Part shown: piece by piece, positions 37,043 to 47,139 of the stretch
Layout: each line of letters opens with the position of its first letter
Numbering within the stretch: position 1 is the first letter of the stretch
Assembly (NCBI RefSeq): GCF_000016285.1
Contig: NC_011989.1
Location: forward strand, 2,359,001 to 2,423,000
From: Allorhizobium ampelinum S4
GTDB lineage: Bacteria; Pseudomonadota; Alphaproteobacteria; Rhizobiales; Rhizobiaceae
DNA length: 64,000 nucleotides
Direction: 5' to 3'
The notes under the pieces: generated by a model
Database searches by the model: none
The model's input: the letters and a program-made list of their open reading frames with translations, nothing else
What the model was told of the DNA's origin: nothing
Translations under genes and position numbers: made by a program

Positions 37043-37870
37043 TCATCCGACAGCTTCTACCGTCTTGTCCAGATCGATCCACGCTTTCAGCGGCAGATGG
37101 TCGGAGGCAAGCCGCGCCAGCGGACTGTCATGCACCTGCATGTCAGCAATCAGGCCGGGGCGGTTGGTCATAATCCGGTCCAGTGCGAGAACCGGCAGCC
37201 GGGCCGGAAAGCTGGGAACAGGCGGTGGCAGCGGGCCGAACAGCGGCTCAAAACGGGTGAGCGCCGAGCCCGGCCCGACACGCCACTCGTTGAAATCCCC
37301 CATCAGCACGGTCGGGCAATCGGCCCGCTCGCGCATCAGCTTCAGGATGAAATCCGCCTGCTGACGCCGCGCCCAGCGCAACAGGCCGAGATGGGCAGCA
37401 ATGATCCTGAGTTCACGCCCGCCATCGAGATCGATTTCCGCCACCACCGCGCCGCGTGGCTCCAGCCCCGGCAACACGAAAGGATGGACATTGCGCACCA
37501 CGCCTTCGCGAAACAGCAGCACATTGCCACGCCAGCCATGGCTTTTCGGCAGGCCCGCCACTGGCACACGGGTCAGGCCAGCCTCGCCCTGCAAGCGGGC
37601 GAGATCAAGCAGCCCGGTGCGGTCGCCGAACCGCTGATCGGCTTCCTGAAGGGCGATCACATCAGGGCCAATCTCGCGGATCACATGCAGCACCCGTTCC
37701 GGATCGAACCGGCCATCGACGCCCACACATTTATGGACATTATAGGAGGCGACCAGAAGCCCAGGCGAGCCGGCTGGTCGCTCCCCGTTGATGGGCGAGG
37801 CAGGACGGCTGCGGCGATTGCGCAGCGAGGTCAGCATTTGCGCGCGCAGAGTATGGGTTTGCTTTTTCAT
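37043..37870 (-). CDS. Endonuclease/exonuclease/phosphatase (EEP) family protein
   Basis: A protein of 275 residues of the DNase I-like fold. Active-site segments: LLVASYNVHKCVG (Asn), VIALQEAD (Glu), IAAHLGLL (His), VLMGDFNEW (Asp/Asn) and LASDHLPL (Asp-His). It has a basic 30-residue N-terminus and no clear signal. The substrate may be DNA, a phosphate ester or a lipid. It lies 44 bases after cls on the same strand, so a phospholipid or cell-envelope role is a guess. ATG 37870 is used; GTG 37876 adds two residues. Confidence 0.87.
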   Translation of the reverse strand: MKKQTHTLRAQMLTSLRNRRSRPASPINGERPAGSPGLLVASYNVHKCVGVDGRFDPERVLHVIREIGPDVIALQEADQRFGDRTGLLDLARLQGEAGLTRVPVAGLPKSHGWRGNVLLFREGVVRNVHPFVLPGLEPRGAVVAEIDLDGGRELRIIAAHLGLLRWARRQQADFILKLMRERADCPTVLMGDFNEWRVGPGSALTRFEPLFGPLPPPVPSFPARLPVLALDRIMTNRPGLIADMQVHDSPLARLASDHLPLKAWIDLDKTVEAVG

Positions 37871-37914
37871 GCTCACTCAAAAAATAGGAGGCAGAACGCC
37901 AATGTCCACCCGCA

Positions 37915-39363
37915 TTACAAAGCCAGAGAGCCCAGCCAAAGCACTCTTTGCATCAGTTTCAACAGGAACGGGCGGGCATGCAAGCTTTCCAGCGTCACTT
38001 CCTCGGCCCCTTCCCGGCTTTCATCCATGCGTCGCGCCACGAAGGCGGCGAAATCATCATCATAGACTTCCAGGTCGATTTCGAAATTCAGCCTGAGCGA
38101 CCGGGCGTCGAGATTGGATGAACCGACAAAGGCCCATTTATCATCGATGACCAGCAGTTTCGAATGATCGAACGGCCCGGTTGAGCGAAAGATCCGGCCG
38201 CCATCCCGAATGATCTGCTCGAATTGCGCGGTCATCGCATGGCTGACGACAGCCAGATTGTTTTTCGAGGGTACAATGATTTCCACCGCCACCCCGCGCC
38301 GGGCCGCCGTCGCCAGCGCCGACAGGAAAATATTGTCCGGCAAAAAATAAGGCGACAGGATACGGATGGAGCGCTCGGCGACGGAAAACGCCCCTGTGAG
38401 CACCCGGTGATTGCTTTCAAGATGCGCATCCGGCCCGGACACCACGGCACGGGCGTAAGGCGTCTCGCCGGCCTCACCGGCAGCAAGATGCAATTGCCAG
38501 GCTTCGCCGTTCAGGGCCTCGTCGGTCTCGAAATGCCAGTCGTCGGCAGCCACCGAAAACAGTTCGGCCACCACAGGCCCGGTCACGTGAAAATGTGTGT
38601 CGCGGGCCGCATTCGGACCCACAAAGGCCTCGCGGATATTCATGCCGCCGAAAAAGCCGACCGCGCCATCCACCACCAGAATCTTGCGATGGGTGCGCAG
38701 ATTGGCATAGGGCAGCCTCAAGCCGACAATGACCTTGCCATTGAAGGACGCGACCGTGATGCCGCCATCGGCGAGATAGCCGACAATGCTCGGCACGCTG
38801 TAGCGCGCGCCCACCGCATCGATCAGCACCCGCACCTCGACGCCCCGCTTGCGCGCCGCAATCAGGCAATCGGCAATGCGCAGGCCCACGCTGTCCCTGT
38901 CGAAAATATAGGTTTCCAGCAGGATGCTATGCTGCGCCGCATCGATCGCCACGCACATCGCATCATAGGCCTCATCGCCGCTGGCAAGCGGTGTCAGGCG
39001 ATTGCCGGATGTCAGCGGATGGCGGGTGACACGCTCCCCCAGATGCCGCAGCGCCTCCAGGCGCCCGCCGAATTTTGCCTTCACCTCGCCTTCCGGCACG
39101 GCATAATGGGCGAGAATGCCGTCCATCTGGCTACGGCGCAATGCCCGGCGCGCCATATAGGAGGCGCGGCGCACACGATTGATCCCCGCCAGCGCATAGA
39201 TCAGCGTACCGATAATCGGCGACAGGATGATAACCCCGACCCAGGACAGTGCCGAACGTACATCACGCTTGGTCATCGCCGCATGCACGGCAGCCACCGT
39301 ACCCATCACAGTGGAAATCGCGGCAAGAAGATGCGGCCAATAATGGGAAATAAGGTCGAGCAT
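37915..39363 (-). CDS. cls: Cardiolipin synthase-like phospholipase D
   Basis: A membrane enzyme of 482 residues that makes cardiolipin from phosphatidylglycerol. Two N-terminal helices (within the first 65 residues) are followed by two PLD motifs: LRTHRKILVVDGAVGFFGGMN and FDHSKLLVIDDKWAFVGSSNLD (HxKxxxxD in each). Length and order are typical of Cls. ATG 39363 follows GTG 39366. It probably forms a unit with the EEP gene behind it. Confidence 0.91.
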   Translation of the reverse strand: MLDLISHYWPHLLAAISTVMGTVAAVHAAMTKRDVRSALSWVGVIILSPIIGTLIYALAGINRVRRASYMARRALRRSQMDGILAHYAVPEGEVKAKFGGRLEALRHLGERVTRHPLTSGNRLTPLASGDEAYDAMCVAIDAAQHSILLETYIFDRDSVGLRIADCLIAARKRGVEVRVLIDAVGARYSVPSIVGYLADGGITVASFNGKVIVGLRLPYANLRTHRKILVVDGAVGFFGGMNIREAFVGPNAARDTHFHVTGPVVAELFSVAADDWHFETDEALNGEAWQLHLAAGEAGETPYARAVVSGPDAHLESNHRVLTGAFSVAERSIRILSPYFLPDNIFLSALATAARRGVAVEIIVPSKNNLAVVSHAMTAQFEQIIRDGGRIFRSTGPFDHSKLLVIDDKWAFVGSSNLDARSLRLNFEIDLEVYDDDFAAFVARRMDESREGAEEVTLESLHARPFLLKLMQRVLWLGSLAL

Positions 39364-39513
39364 CACTTACCAGTATGAAGAGAATAAAGCCGCGCGGACG
39401 CGCAGCATGCGGCAAAACGAAGATTGGCGCAAACGTCTGACGTGAGGATTTGTTCCTCCCCTACACCTCGGCCTAACGACAGGATCACAAGATCCATCGG
39501 TCATCCGGCCGCG

Positions 39514-41187
39514 TCAATGGTCCCCGGCCAGAAGCTTGGCCGCCGCCGCTCTTGCCTCATCCGTCACCGAAGCGCCTGCCAGCATCCGGGCGATTTCCTC
39601 GCGGCGGTGGTCGGGGCCGATCATCGCCACTTGGGTGGCGATCTTTTCTGCGTTGCCGCTGGCCGGTCCCTTGGAGATCAGCAGATGCGTGGCGGCGCGG
39701 GCGGCCACCTGTGGGGCATGGGTCACCGACAGGACCTGGACACGCTCCGACAGCCGTTTCAGCCGCTGGCCAATGGCATCGGCGACAGCGCCGCCGACAC
39801 CGGTGTCGATTTCGTCGAACACAAGGGTTGGGGCGGAGCCGCGATCGGCCAGCGCCACTTTCAACGCCAGCAAAAACCGCGATAGCTCGCCACCTGAGGC
39901 GACTTTCATGATCGGGCCGGGCCGTGTGCCTGGATTGGTCTGCACGTGGAATTCGACCAGATCGATGCCGTCGGCGGTGGCATTATCAGCATCCGCCGTC
40001 ACCTCGACCATAAAACGGGCGCGCTCCAGTTTCAGGGCCGGTAATTCTTCCATCACTGCGTCGGCCAGCGAAGAGGCTGCGTTCTGGCGCTTCTGCGACA
40101 GGGATTGCGCACTGGCGAAATAGACAGCCTTGGTCTCGGCCACAGCCTTTTCCAACGCGCCGAGCTTTTCCTCACCGGCATCGAGATCGGCCAGATCGGT
40201 GATCATCTTTTCGGCAAGGGCCGGAAGATCGGCAACAGCCACGGAATATTTACGGCCTGCTGCGCGCAGCGCAAACAGCCGTTCCTCAACCCGCTCCAGC
40301 TCGCGTGGATCAAACTCCGTGCGACGCAGCGCCGATTCGACCTCCATCTGGGCGCTCGATAATGTGTCCAGTGCCGTTCCCAGCAGGCTGACCGTGTCCT
40401 CCAGCAGGCCCGGGGCTTCGCCGCTCTTGCGCTCCAGGCGGCGCATCAGCGAGGCGATCATTGGCACGGGCGAAGCATTTCCATTCAGGAATTCACTGGC
40501 CTCGGCGATATCGCCCGCGATTCGCTCGGATTTCTGCATCCGGGAGCGGCGCTCGGCCAGATCCTCTTCCTCGCCATCCTGGGGGCTGAGGCCTTCCAAC
40601 TCCTCGACCGAGGCACGCAGATAGTCGGCCTCACGGGCCGCAGCCTCAACCTTGGCCTTGTGGATCTTGAAGGCCCGCTCGGCCTCACGCCAGCGGCGAT
40701 AGCTGTCGCCCAGCGCCTGCGCTTCTTCGGTCAGCCCCGCAAAGGCGTCCAGCAGCAGGCGGTGGGCAGCGGTATCCACCAGCGCCCGGTCATCATGCTG
40801 TCCATGGATTTCGACCAGATATTGCCCGGCCTGGCGCATCAGCTGCACACTGATCGGCTGGTCGTTGACATAGGCACGGGTGCGGCCATCGGCGGATTGC
40901 ACCCGACGGAAAATCAGGTCGCCATCGTCATCGATGCCGTTTTCGCGCAGCATGATTCGGGCCGGATGGCTGATGGCGACATCGAACACCGCCGTCACCT
41001 GGCCCTTGTCTTCACCATGACGCACAAGCGAGCCATCGCCGCGCCCGCCAAGGGCGAGCGACAGACTGTCGAGCAAAATGGATTTCCCCGCCCCCGTTTC
41101 GCCGGTCAGCACAGACAGACCGGCCGAAAAGTCAAGGTCGAGCCGCTCGATCAAGACGATGTCGCGGATCGAAAGCTGGACGAGCAT
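39514..41187 (-). CDS. recN: DNA repair protein RecN
   Basis: An SMC-like ATPase of 557 residues for double-strand break repair. Walker A GETGAGKSILLDSL is near the N-terminus, two coiled-coil arms meet in the middle, and the signature and Walker B are at the end (VASGGELSRFLLALKV, LVFDEIDTGVGGAVADAIG, VLSVTHAPQVAA). It lies 46 bases after bamD, and the same order is common in rhizobia. Confidence 0.96.
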   Translation of the reverse strand: MLVQLSIRDIVLIERLDLDFSAGLSVLTGETGAGKSILLDSLSLALGGRGDGSLVRHGEDKGQVTAVFDVAISHPARIMLRENGIDDDGDLIFRRVQSADGRTRAYVNDQPISVQLMRQAGQYLVEIHGQHDDRALVDTAAHRLLLDAFAGLTEEAQALGDSYRRWREAERAFKIHKAKVEAAAREADYLRASVEELEGLSPQDGEEEDLAERRSRMQKSERIAGDIAEASEFLNGNASPVPMIASLMRRLERKSGEAPGLLEDTVSLLGTALDTLSSAQMEVESALRRTEFDPRELERVEERLFALRAAGRKYSVAVADLPALAEKMITDLADLDAGEEKLGALEKAVAETKAVYFASAQSLSQKRQNAASSLADAVMEELPALKLERARFMVEVTADADNATADGIDLVEFHVQTNPGTRPGPIMKVASGGELSRFLLALKVALADRGSAPTLVFDEIDTGVGGAVADAIGQRLKRLSERVQVLSVTHAPQVAARAATHLLISKGPASGNAEKIATQVAMIGPDHRREEIARMLAGASVTDEARAAAAKLLAGDH

Positions 41188-41233
41188 GAGTGTTCACATC
41201 TCTCCGAAGGCGACGGCTAAACCGTCTGGAAAA

Positions 41234-42103
41234 TCAGGATGAGCCCAGAATCTTTTTGCCGGCTCTGGAAATCCAGCTCTCCTGGGCTTCCCGCGGCTCA
41301 AGACCACCGGTTTTCAACAGTTCGAAACTATCCTTGTACCATTTGCTGTCAGGATAGTTGTGACCGAGCACGGCAGCGGCCGTCTGCGCTTCCTGCACCA
41401 CGCCCATGGCATAATAGGCTTCCACGAGACGCGCCAGCGCTTCCTCGATCTGGTTGGTGGTCGGATATTGCTCAACCACATTGCGGAACCGCTGGATCGA
41501 GGCCAGGTATTCCTTGCGCTCCAGATAATAGCGGCCGATCTGCATTTCCTTACCGGCCAGCTGGTCGCGGGCAAAGCGCATCTTTTCCTGAGCGTCGGAC
41601 ACATATTCAGACGTAGGATAGTTCTTGACCACCTTGTCCATCGCCTCAAGCGTTCTGGACGAGAATTTCTGGTCCTGGGTGACGTTGGGGATCTGGCGCC
41701 AGTTGGACAGGCCGATCAGATATTGCACATAGGCCGAATCCTTGGTCGACGGATACAGCGTCATGTAGCGCGTGCCGGTCGAGATGGCCTCGGTATATTT
41801 GCCCTGGCGGTATTTGACGAAGGTGCTCATGACAAGCGCCTTCTGCGACCAGTCTGAGAACGGGTTCTGCTTGTCGACGGCGTCGAACTTACGCGACGCT
41901 TCAGCAAGATTGCCCGCCTTGATATTGGCCAGACCCTGATTATAGAGCGTCTCCGGCGGATCGGTCTCAGCGCCGAGCTTGGTAATGTCGATATCCTTGT
42001 CGGTATTGCAGGCGCTGAGCAGCGGCGCAACGCCGGCGATAGACAGGCAAACGGCAAGCATCCGCGCTGATTTGTTGATCATGGAAGACTTCACTTCACT
42101 CAT
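41234..42103 (-). CDS. bamD: Outer membrane assembly lipoprotein BamD
   Basis: A subunit of the BAM complex that inserts beta-barrel proteins into the outer membrane. It has 289 residues. A lipoprotein signal with lipobox LLSACN precedes several TPR repeats ([64 protein letters not shown]). The ATG at 42103 has GGGA eight bases upstream; 42082 is an alternative. Same strand as lpxC, but separated by a terminator and 378 bases. Confidence 0.94.
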   Translation of the reverse strand: MSEVKSSMINKSARMLAVCLSIAGVAPLLSACNTDKDIDITKLGAETDPPETLYNQGLANIKAGNLAEASRKFDAVDKQNPFSDWSQKALVMSTFVKYRQGKYTEAISTGTRYMTLYPSTKDSAYVQYLIGLSNWRQIPNVTQDQKFSSRTLEAMDKVVKNYPTSEYVSDAQEKMRFARDQLAGKEMQIGRYYLERKEYLASIQRFRNVVEQYPTTNQIEEALARLVEAYYAMGVVQEAQTAAAVLGHNYPDSKWYKDSFELLKTGGLEPREAQESWISRAGKKILGSS

Positions 42104-42390
42104 ACGACAGATCCCGATTGCAGCGGTGCTTCTAGAAAGCCATCGCTTCCGCTAGGCGTTTTAGCCATAAAGATAACGATAGGGCAACGCAATGGTGATG
42201 TTTTAACGCATTTTTATGGCGTAACGCCACAATCTGCTGTTTTATTTTGGACAATAAGCATCGAGCAGAAACCCGGAATCAGCACGATGCGTAAGCTTTT
42301 TGCTTTCGTATCGGATTTATCCGAAAACCGGTTCTTAACTTTCGCTCCGATGCTGTAGCATCAGGTGAAATGCCCGAAACCGAACGCACG
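42104..42390. other. Intergenic region before bamD
   Basis: No gene seen. It holds a small CGGAT/ATCCG hairpin followed by AAAACCGG (about 42311-42331), wording common in rhizobial intergenic repeats. A perfect GATGCT-GT-AGCATC hairpin is at 42349-42362. The bamD promoter should be here but was not identified. Confidence 0.35.
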
Positions 42391-42412
42391 AAAACGGCGC
42401 CTACCGGCGCCG
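42391..42412 (-). terminator. Terminator of lpxC
   Basis: CGGCGCC and GGCGCCG pair around a four-base loop, and on the minus strand TTTT follows. It lies about 70 bases after the lpxC stop. Confidence 0.65.
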
Positions 42413-42481
42413 CTTTAATTCAACTGATTCTATGGACCACTTCGCCAAGCGCAAATCCGAGCGACATGATGCAGCGAATCG

Positions 42482-43438
42482 TCAAGCCGTCCAGGGCGCG
42501 AAACCCGGTGCATTGACTGCCACGAATTCCCGGACCCTTGCCTTGCCGCTGCGTGCGCCGGGCGCTTCCACCACTTCATAGGCCGAAGCATCCGACAGCA
42601 GCGCTTTCAACGCCAGCGAATTCATCTTGTGACCGCCGCGATAGGAGCGGTAGCAGCCGATGAACTGCGCACCGGCCAGAGCCAGATCGCCAACGGCATC
42701 CAGCGTCTTGTGACGGGCGAATTCGTCGGGATAGCGAAGACCTTCGATATTGACGACCTTGTCGTCATCGGAAATCACCACGGAATTTTCAAGCGAAGAC
42801 CCAAGCGCCAGGCCAGCGGCCCACAGGCGCTCGACATCGCGCATGAAACCGAAGGTACGGGCGCGCGACAATTCCTGCTTGAAGCTCTGCGGTGTCAGGT
42901 CGCCCTGCCAGGACTGGCGGCCAATCAGCGGGCAATCGAAATCGATTTCCACTTCAAAGCGCGTCCCTTCATAGGGGCGAAACTCAGCCCAGGACGCGCC
43001 ATTGTCGACCCGAACAGGCTTCATCACTCTGATATAGCGGCGCTTGACACCGAGGCTGACAATGCCAGCCTGCTCAATGGCATCGATATAGACGGCGGAA
43101 CTACCGTCCATGACGGGGGTTTCCGGTCCATCGACCTCAACCACCAGATTGTCGAGGCCCAGCGAATAAATGGCCGCCATCACATGCTCGACGGTGGCGA
43201 CCCAATGGGTTGGCGAAGAGCCCAGAACGGTGCTGAGATCGGTATTACCGACCTGCGAGGCGACAGCCTTCAGCTCGGTAACGGAACCATTGGCATGCTG
43301 GCGGTGGAACACGATGCCAGTTCCGGCTTCGGCAGGCAGAAAGCTCATGGTAACAGGCTGACCGGAATGCACGCCGATCCCCTTCAGGGTGACCGGTTGA
43401 GCGATAGTCGTCTGGAAGCTCAACAAACCGATTGCCAT
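42482..43438 (-). CDS. lpxC: UDP-3-O-acyl-N-acetylglucosamine deacetylase
   Basis: The committed step of lipid A synthesis, a zinc amidase of 318 residues. Zinc ligands fit the His in ATVEHVMAAIY and the His and Asp in RHKTLDAVGDLALAG. GIGVHSGQPVTM is the usual start of the fold. AGGTGA lies six bases before the ATG. It lies 458 bases after ftsZ, the usual end of the dcw cluster, with its own promoter presumably in that gap. Confidence 0.96.
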   Translation of the reverse strand: MAIGLLSFQTTIAQPVTLKGIGVHSGQPVTMSFLPAEAGTGIVFHRQHANGSVTELKAVASQVGNTDLSTVLGSSPTHWVATVEHVMAAIYSLGLDNLVVEVDGPETPVMDGSSAVYIDAIEQAGIVSLGVKRRYIRVMKPVRVDNGASWAEFRPYEGTRFEVEIDFDCPLIGRQSWQGDLTPQSFKQELSRARTFGFMRDVERLWAAGLALGSSLENSVVISDDDKVVNIEGLRYPDEFARHKTLDAVGDLALAGAQFIGCYRSYRGGHKMNSLALKALLSDASAYEVVEAPGARSGKARVREFVAVNAPGFAPWTA

Positions 43439-43745
43439 TCACATTCACCTTTCAAGTCTTCAAATCCGATCCGAGGCCGTGAAGGCTGGACTGGCTAGTC
43501 ATTTGCCCGTCCATGCCCTTGCGTAACCGCCGGGCCTCGTCGCTTCTGAAGCGCCACCCAACCACTCATCGGTCTGCCTGGCACTCTTCGTTATCAGGGA
43601 TATACGTTTGGAAACGCAACAATCCAAATCAATGTTTCTTTCCGATTGTTACGAAACCGAATCCTTGAAAAAACCTTGGAAAACTGTGGATTAACAGCAC
43701 TGTCTCAACAAGAAATCAGCATCTGAAACAGCCATTATAAAAACA
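43439..43745. other. Intergenic region before lpxC
   Basis: No gene seen. This part lies between the ftsZ terminator and lpxC and should hold the lpxC promoter. The stretch 43600-43700 is AT-rich (GGAAACGCAACAATCC, TTTCTTTCCGATTGTTACG). No clear -35/-10 pair or operator was found. Confidence 0.35.
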
Positions 43746-43773
43746 GAAACCCGGATCGTTCGATCCGGGTTTC
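43746..43773 (-). terminator. Rho-independent terminator of ftsZ
   Basis: GAAACCCGGATCG and CGATCCGGGTTTC pair perfectly around TT. On the minus strand TGTTTTTATAA follows. It lies about 125 bases after the ftsZ stop, beyond repeat copy C. Confidence 0.8.
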
Positions 43774-43796
43774 CAAAACGCATCTCTGGCGAGAGA

Positions 43797-43899
43797 CTCA
43801 GGGGCTGGCAGGTTCAAATTGAACCCGCCAGACACTGGATTTTTGTATCGTTTGTCTTTTCGGGAAAACCGGGCTCCACTTTCCCTAAGGCAAAATTTA
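43797..43899 (-). repeat. Two-hairpin repeat, copy C, at the ftsZ stop codon
   Basis: Begins at the TAA stop of ftsZ and reads leftwards. First hairpin GGGAAA/TTTCCC (43862-43885), A-rich linker, then a 12-bp hairpin (arms 43805-43816 and 43820-43831). One position is G-U in minus-strand RNA but A-C in plus-strand RNA, so the fold fits the ftsZ transcript. Confidence 0.75.
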
Positions 43900-45711
43900 G
43901 TTCGACTGGCGGCGCAAGAAGGCCGGAATTTCCAGCTGGTCGTCATCATGGGCCGCACGCTGCTGCGGCACCTGACGGCCCTGATCGTCCAGATTGCCAC
44001 GACGCGGTGCATAAAGGCTGGCTTCCGGCGACAGCGGGCGACGCTGCTGGGAGGCGGCGGCTGGCGCTGCTGCGGTCATATCGGAGGCAACATTGTCTTC
44101 CTGACGGCCGAGCGAGTTGGTGATGCGGCGCAGCAGCCCCATCGGTCCACGATCCTCGGACGCCTGCTGAGCGGCAGGCTGATTGCGGTGATCAAGCTCG
44201 GCCTGCACGACCGGTGAGAAATCCTCGACCTTCGGCATGCGGGACTGTTCTGGCTGGCGCATGACCGGCGCGGCAGGTTCCTGGCGCATGACAGGAGCAA
44301 CCGGCTCCTGGCGGAAGGTTGGCTGTGGCGCAGCAGCAGGCTGCATGGCAGGCGCTGGTTGCGGTGCACGGGCAACCGGCTGTTCCGGAGCGGCAAACGA
44401 GGAAAATAGCTTGCTCTGCGGACGGAAATCGTCAGCAGGCTGGGCGGCAGCAGGCTGCTGCACCTCAGGCTGGGCATGCATGGCGGCCTGACGGGCGACA
44501 GCGATTTCCAGTTCGCGTTCCATTTCAGCTTCAGCATTGCGGATCTGCTCGGCGACCGGATCAAGTGGGCGCGTTGCAAAGATCGACGGAGCTGCGGCAA
44601 CCGGAGCTGGTGCCGGAGCAGCTGCAACAGGTGCTGGCTGAGGCGCAGGAGCGGCAGGAGCAGGCGTAAAGGCAGCGGAAGGACGAATCGCTGGCTTGGC
44701 AGAGATCGTGCGCATTTCAGCACCGCGTGCTTCCAGCGCATTGGCGGCGCGGTCGATGCCGGTGGCAACGACCGACACGCGGATCAGGCCTTCCAGCGCT
44801 TCATCGAAGGTGGCGCCGAGGATGATGTTGGCGTCGGCATCGACTTCTTCGCGGATACGGGTTGCGGCTTCGTCGACTTCGAACAGCGTCAGGTCGCGAC
44901 CACCAGTGATAGAGATCAGCAGGCCCTGCGCGCCCTTCATCGAGGTTTCGTCGAGCAGCGGGTTAGCAATGGCGGCTTCGGCAGCCTGAAGCGCACGACC
45001 TGGGCCGGAAGCCTCGCCGGTACCCATCATGGCGCGGCCCATCTCACGCATCACCGAGCGAACGTCGGCGAAGTCGAGATTGATCAGGCCTTCCTTGACC
45101 ATCAGGTCGGTGATGCAGGCAACACCGGAATAGAGAACCTGGTCGGCCATCGCGAAAGCGTCAGCAAAGGTCGTCCGATCGTTGGCAATGCGGAACAGGT
45201 TCTGGTTCGGGATAACGATCAGCGTATCAACCGACTTCTGCAGCGCATCGATACCGGCTTCAGCCAGACGCATGCGGCGCGCGCCTTCGAAATGGAAGGG
45301 CTTGGTGACGACGCCGACCGTCAGGATGCCTTTATTGCGGGCAGCCTGGGCAACGACGGGAGCCGCACCGGTACCGGTGCCGCCGCCCATGCCAGCGGTG
45401 ACAAAGCACATATGGGTGCCGTTCAGGTGATCGATGATCTCATCAATGCATTCTTCGGCAGCAGCGCGGCCGACTTCCGGCTGCGAACCGGCGCCGAGAC
45501 CCTCGGTGACATTGGCGCCGAGCTGGATGATCCGCTCTGCCTTGGTCATGGTCAGGGCCTGGGCATCGGTGTTGGCAACAACGAAATCCACCCCCTGAAG
45601 ACCAGCGGTGATCATGTTATTGACGGCATTGCCGCCGCCGCCGCCGACGCCGAACACGGTGATGCGCGGCTTGAGTTCGGTAATATCCGGCTTGTTCAGA
45701 TTGATGGTCAT
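43897..45711 (-). CDS. ftsZ: Cell division protein FtsZ
   Basis: A tubulin-like GTPase of 604 residues that forms the Z-ring at midcell. N-terminal [14 protein letters not shown] and the GTP signature GGGTGTG (109-115) are followed by the T7-loop region [13 protein letters not shown]. The globular part ends near residue 325. A Pro/Ala/Gln-rich linker of about 250 residues follows, with near-repeats such as RQEPVAPVM and RQEPAAPVM. The end [12 protein letters not shown] is the conserved peptide that binds FtsA. The linker is far longer than in E. coli but normal for rhizobial FtsZ1. [10 protein letters not shown] at 45711 is preferred (AGGA upstream) over the frame open to 45756. It lies 102 bases after ftsA. 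Confidence 0.97.
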   Translation of the reverse strand: MTINLNKPDITELKPRITVFGVGGGGGNAVNNMITAGLQGVDFVVANTDAQALTMTKAERIIQLGANVTEGLGAGSQPEVGRAAAEECIDEIIDHLNGTHMCFVTAGMGGGTGTGAAPVVAQAARNKGILTVGVVTKPFHFEGARRMRLAEAGIDALQKSVDTLIVIPNQNLFRIANDRTTFADAFAMADQVLYSGVACITDLMVKEGLINLDFADVRSVMREMGRAMMGTGEASGPGRALQAAEAAIANPLLDETSMKGAQGLLISITGGRDLTLFEVDEAATRIREEVDADANIILGATFDEALEGLIRVSVVATGIDRAANALEARGAEMRTISAKPAIRPSAAFTPAPAAPAPQPAPVAAAPAPAPVAAAPSIFATRPLDPVAEQIRNAEAEMERELEIAVARQAAMHAQPEVQQPAAAQPADDFRPQSKLFSSFAAPEQPVARAPQPAPAMQPAAAPQPTFRQEPVAPVMRQEPAAPVMRQPEQSRMPKVEDFSPVVQAELDHRNQPAAQQASEDRGPMGLLRRITNSLGRQEDNVASDMTAAAPAAASQQRRPLSPEASLYAPRRGNLDDQGRQVPQQRAAHDDDQLEIPAFLRRQSN

Positions 45712-45813
45712 GTTACCCGTTCCTTCTTTCCCTGGCCGCATCGCCACGCTAGCCATGTCTTGTCTCTTGATCGCGCGCCCCGAATCGATTTTTCACCCGC
45801 AAGGCGCAGGTCC

Positions 45814-47139
45814 TCAAAAACTCTCTTTCAACCATTGTCCCACGCGCATCATGCGGCTGTTGCCGGAGCCAGAGGAGAACAAGCCTCCCTGCCCCACGGC
45901 GATCTCCTGATCGGCCACCTGCGGATAGATCATCAGACCTACCGCAGTGGAGAAAGCCGGTCCCTTGGCCGCCACAGGCAGGCCAGAGACCCCCATCGGG
46001 CGGCCAATCCGGACATTGCGGGCGAGCATCCGCCGCGCAACTTCCGGAAGACCGGTCAACTGGCTTGCGCCACCGGTCAGAACCAAACGCTTGCCGACCA
46101 CGGGGCTAAAGCCCGATGCGTGGATTCGGTCGCGAATCATCTCCAGAGTCTCTTCAATACGCGCTTGAATGATTCGCGTCAGCAAAGAACGTGGAACCTG
46201 GATCGGTAAATCGCGATCATCTTCGCCGATTGGCGGAATTGCAACAACATCGCGCTCTTCCGAGCCATTGGCAAAGGCCGAACCATGCACGACCTTCAAC
46301 CGCTCGGCATCTTCGATGCGGGTCGAAAGACCACGCGCCAGATCCGTGGTGACATGATGGCCGCCAATGGCGATGGCATCCGTATGGATCAGCTTACCCT
46401 CGGCAAACACCGAGATCGTCGTGGTGCCGCCGCCCATGTCGATGGCAGCACAGCCCAGCTCGACTTCGTCGTCCACCAGAGCGGCAAGACCGCTGGCGTA
46501 AGGTGTCGCCACCAGGCCCTCGACCGTCAGATGGGCGCGATTGATGCAAAGCTCGAGATTTTTCAGCGCCGGACGTTCTGCCGTCACCACATGCATGTCG
46601 ACACCCAGCGTATCACCAAACATGCCGAGTGGATCGCGAATACCGCGCTCGCCATCCAGCGAAAAGCCGGTCGCCAGTGAATGCAGCAGCACCCGGTCAC
46701 GGCGTTGCGACTGGTGGCTGGCAGCAGACAGGACGCGCTTCAAATCGGCGCTTTCGACTTCCTGGCCACCGAGATCGATGGTGGCGGTATAGACGTCCGA
46801 ACCGATCCGGCCAGCCGAGACATTGACGATCAGGCTGTCGACGGTCAGGCCCGCCATGCGTTCAGCGGCATCGACTGCCAGCCGCACGACGCTTTCCACC
46901 GATTCGATATCGGAGATCACGCCGGATTTCATGCCACGCGAACGCTGATGGCCGATGCCGATCACTTCAACATGATGGGTCCGGCCCGGCAGGACATCGC
47001 TTTCCTTGCGCGGCGTCAGCCGGCCGATCATGCAGACCACTTTGGTAGAGCCGATATCGAGAACCGAAACGACATGGCTGCGCTTATGCGAGAGAGGTTT
47101 CATACGGGGCAATCCGAAAGAGGAACCGAAGACGCTCAT
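45814..47139 (-). CDS. ftsA: Cell division protein FtsA
   Basis: An actin-like ATPase of 441 residues that tethers FtsZ to the membrane. Seen are SVLDIGSTKVVCMIG (phosphate 1), the 1C subdomain, AAIDMGGGTTTISVF (phosphate 2), LVLTGGASQL (adenosine motif) and the C-terminal amphipathic peptide NSRMMRVGQWLKESF. The start overlaps the ftsQ stop (ATGA), with GGAG eight bases upstream. ddl, ftsQ and ftsA form a tightly coupled set. Confidence 0.96.
   Translation of the reverse strand: MSVFGSSFGLPRMKPLSHKRSHVVSVLDIGSTKVVCMIGRLTPRKESDVLPGRTHHVEVIGIGHQRSRGMKSGVISDIESVESVVRLAVDAAERMAGLTVDSLIVNVSAGRIGSDVYTATIDLGGQEVESADLKRVLSAASHQSQRRDRVLLHSLATGFSLDGERGIRDPLGMFGDTLGVDMHVVTAERPALKNLELCINRAHLTVEGLVATPYASGLAALVDDEVELGCAAIDMGGGTTTISVFAEGKLIHTDAIAIGGHHVTTDLARGLSTRIEDAERLKVVHGSAFANGSEERDVVAIPPIGEDDRDLPIQVPRSLLTRIIQARIEETLEMIRDRIHASGFSPVVGKRLVLTGGASQLTGLPEVARRMLARNVRIGRPMGVSGLPVAAKGPAFSTAVGLMIYPQVADQEIAVGQGGLFSSGSGNSRMMRVGQWLKESF

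Noticed and set aside
44476..46209. Plus-strand open frame of 577 codons opposite ftsZ/ftsA
   Set aside because: No start with a ribosome site, no recognisable domain, and it spans the junction of two certain genes on the minus strand.
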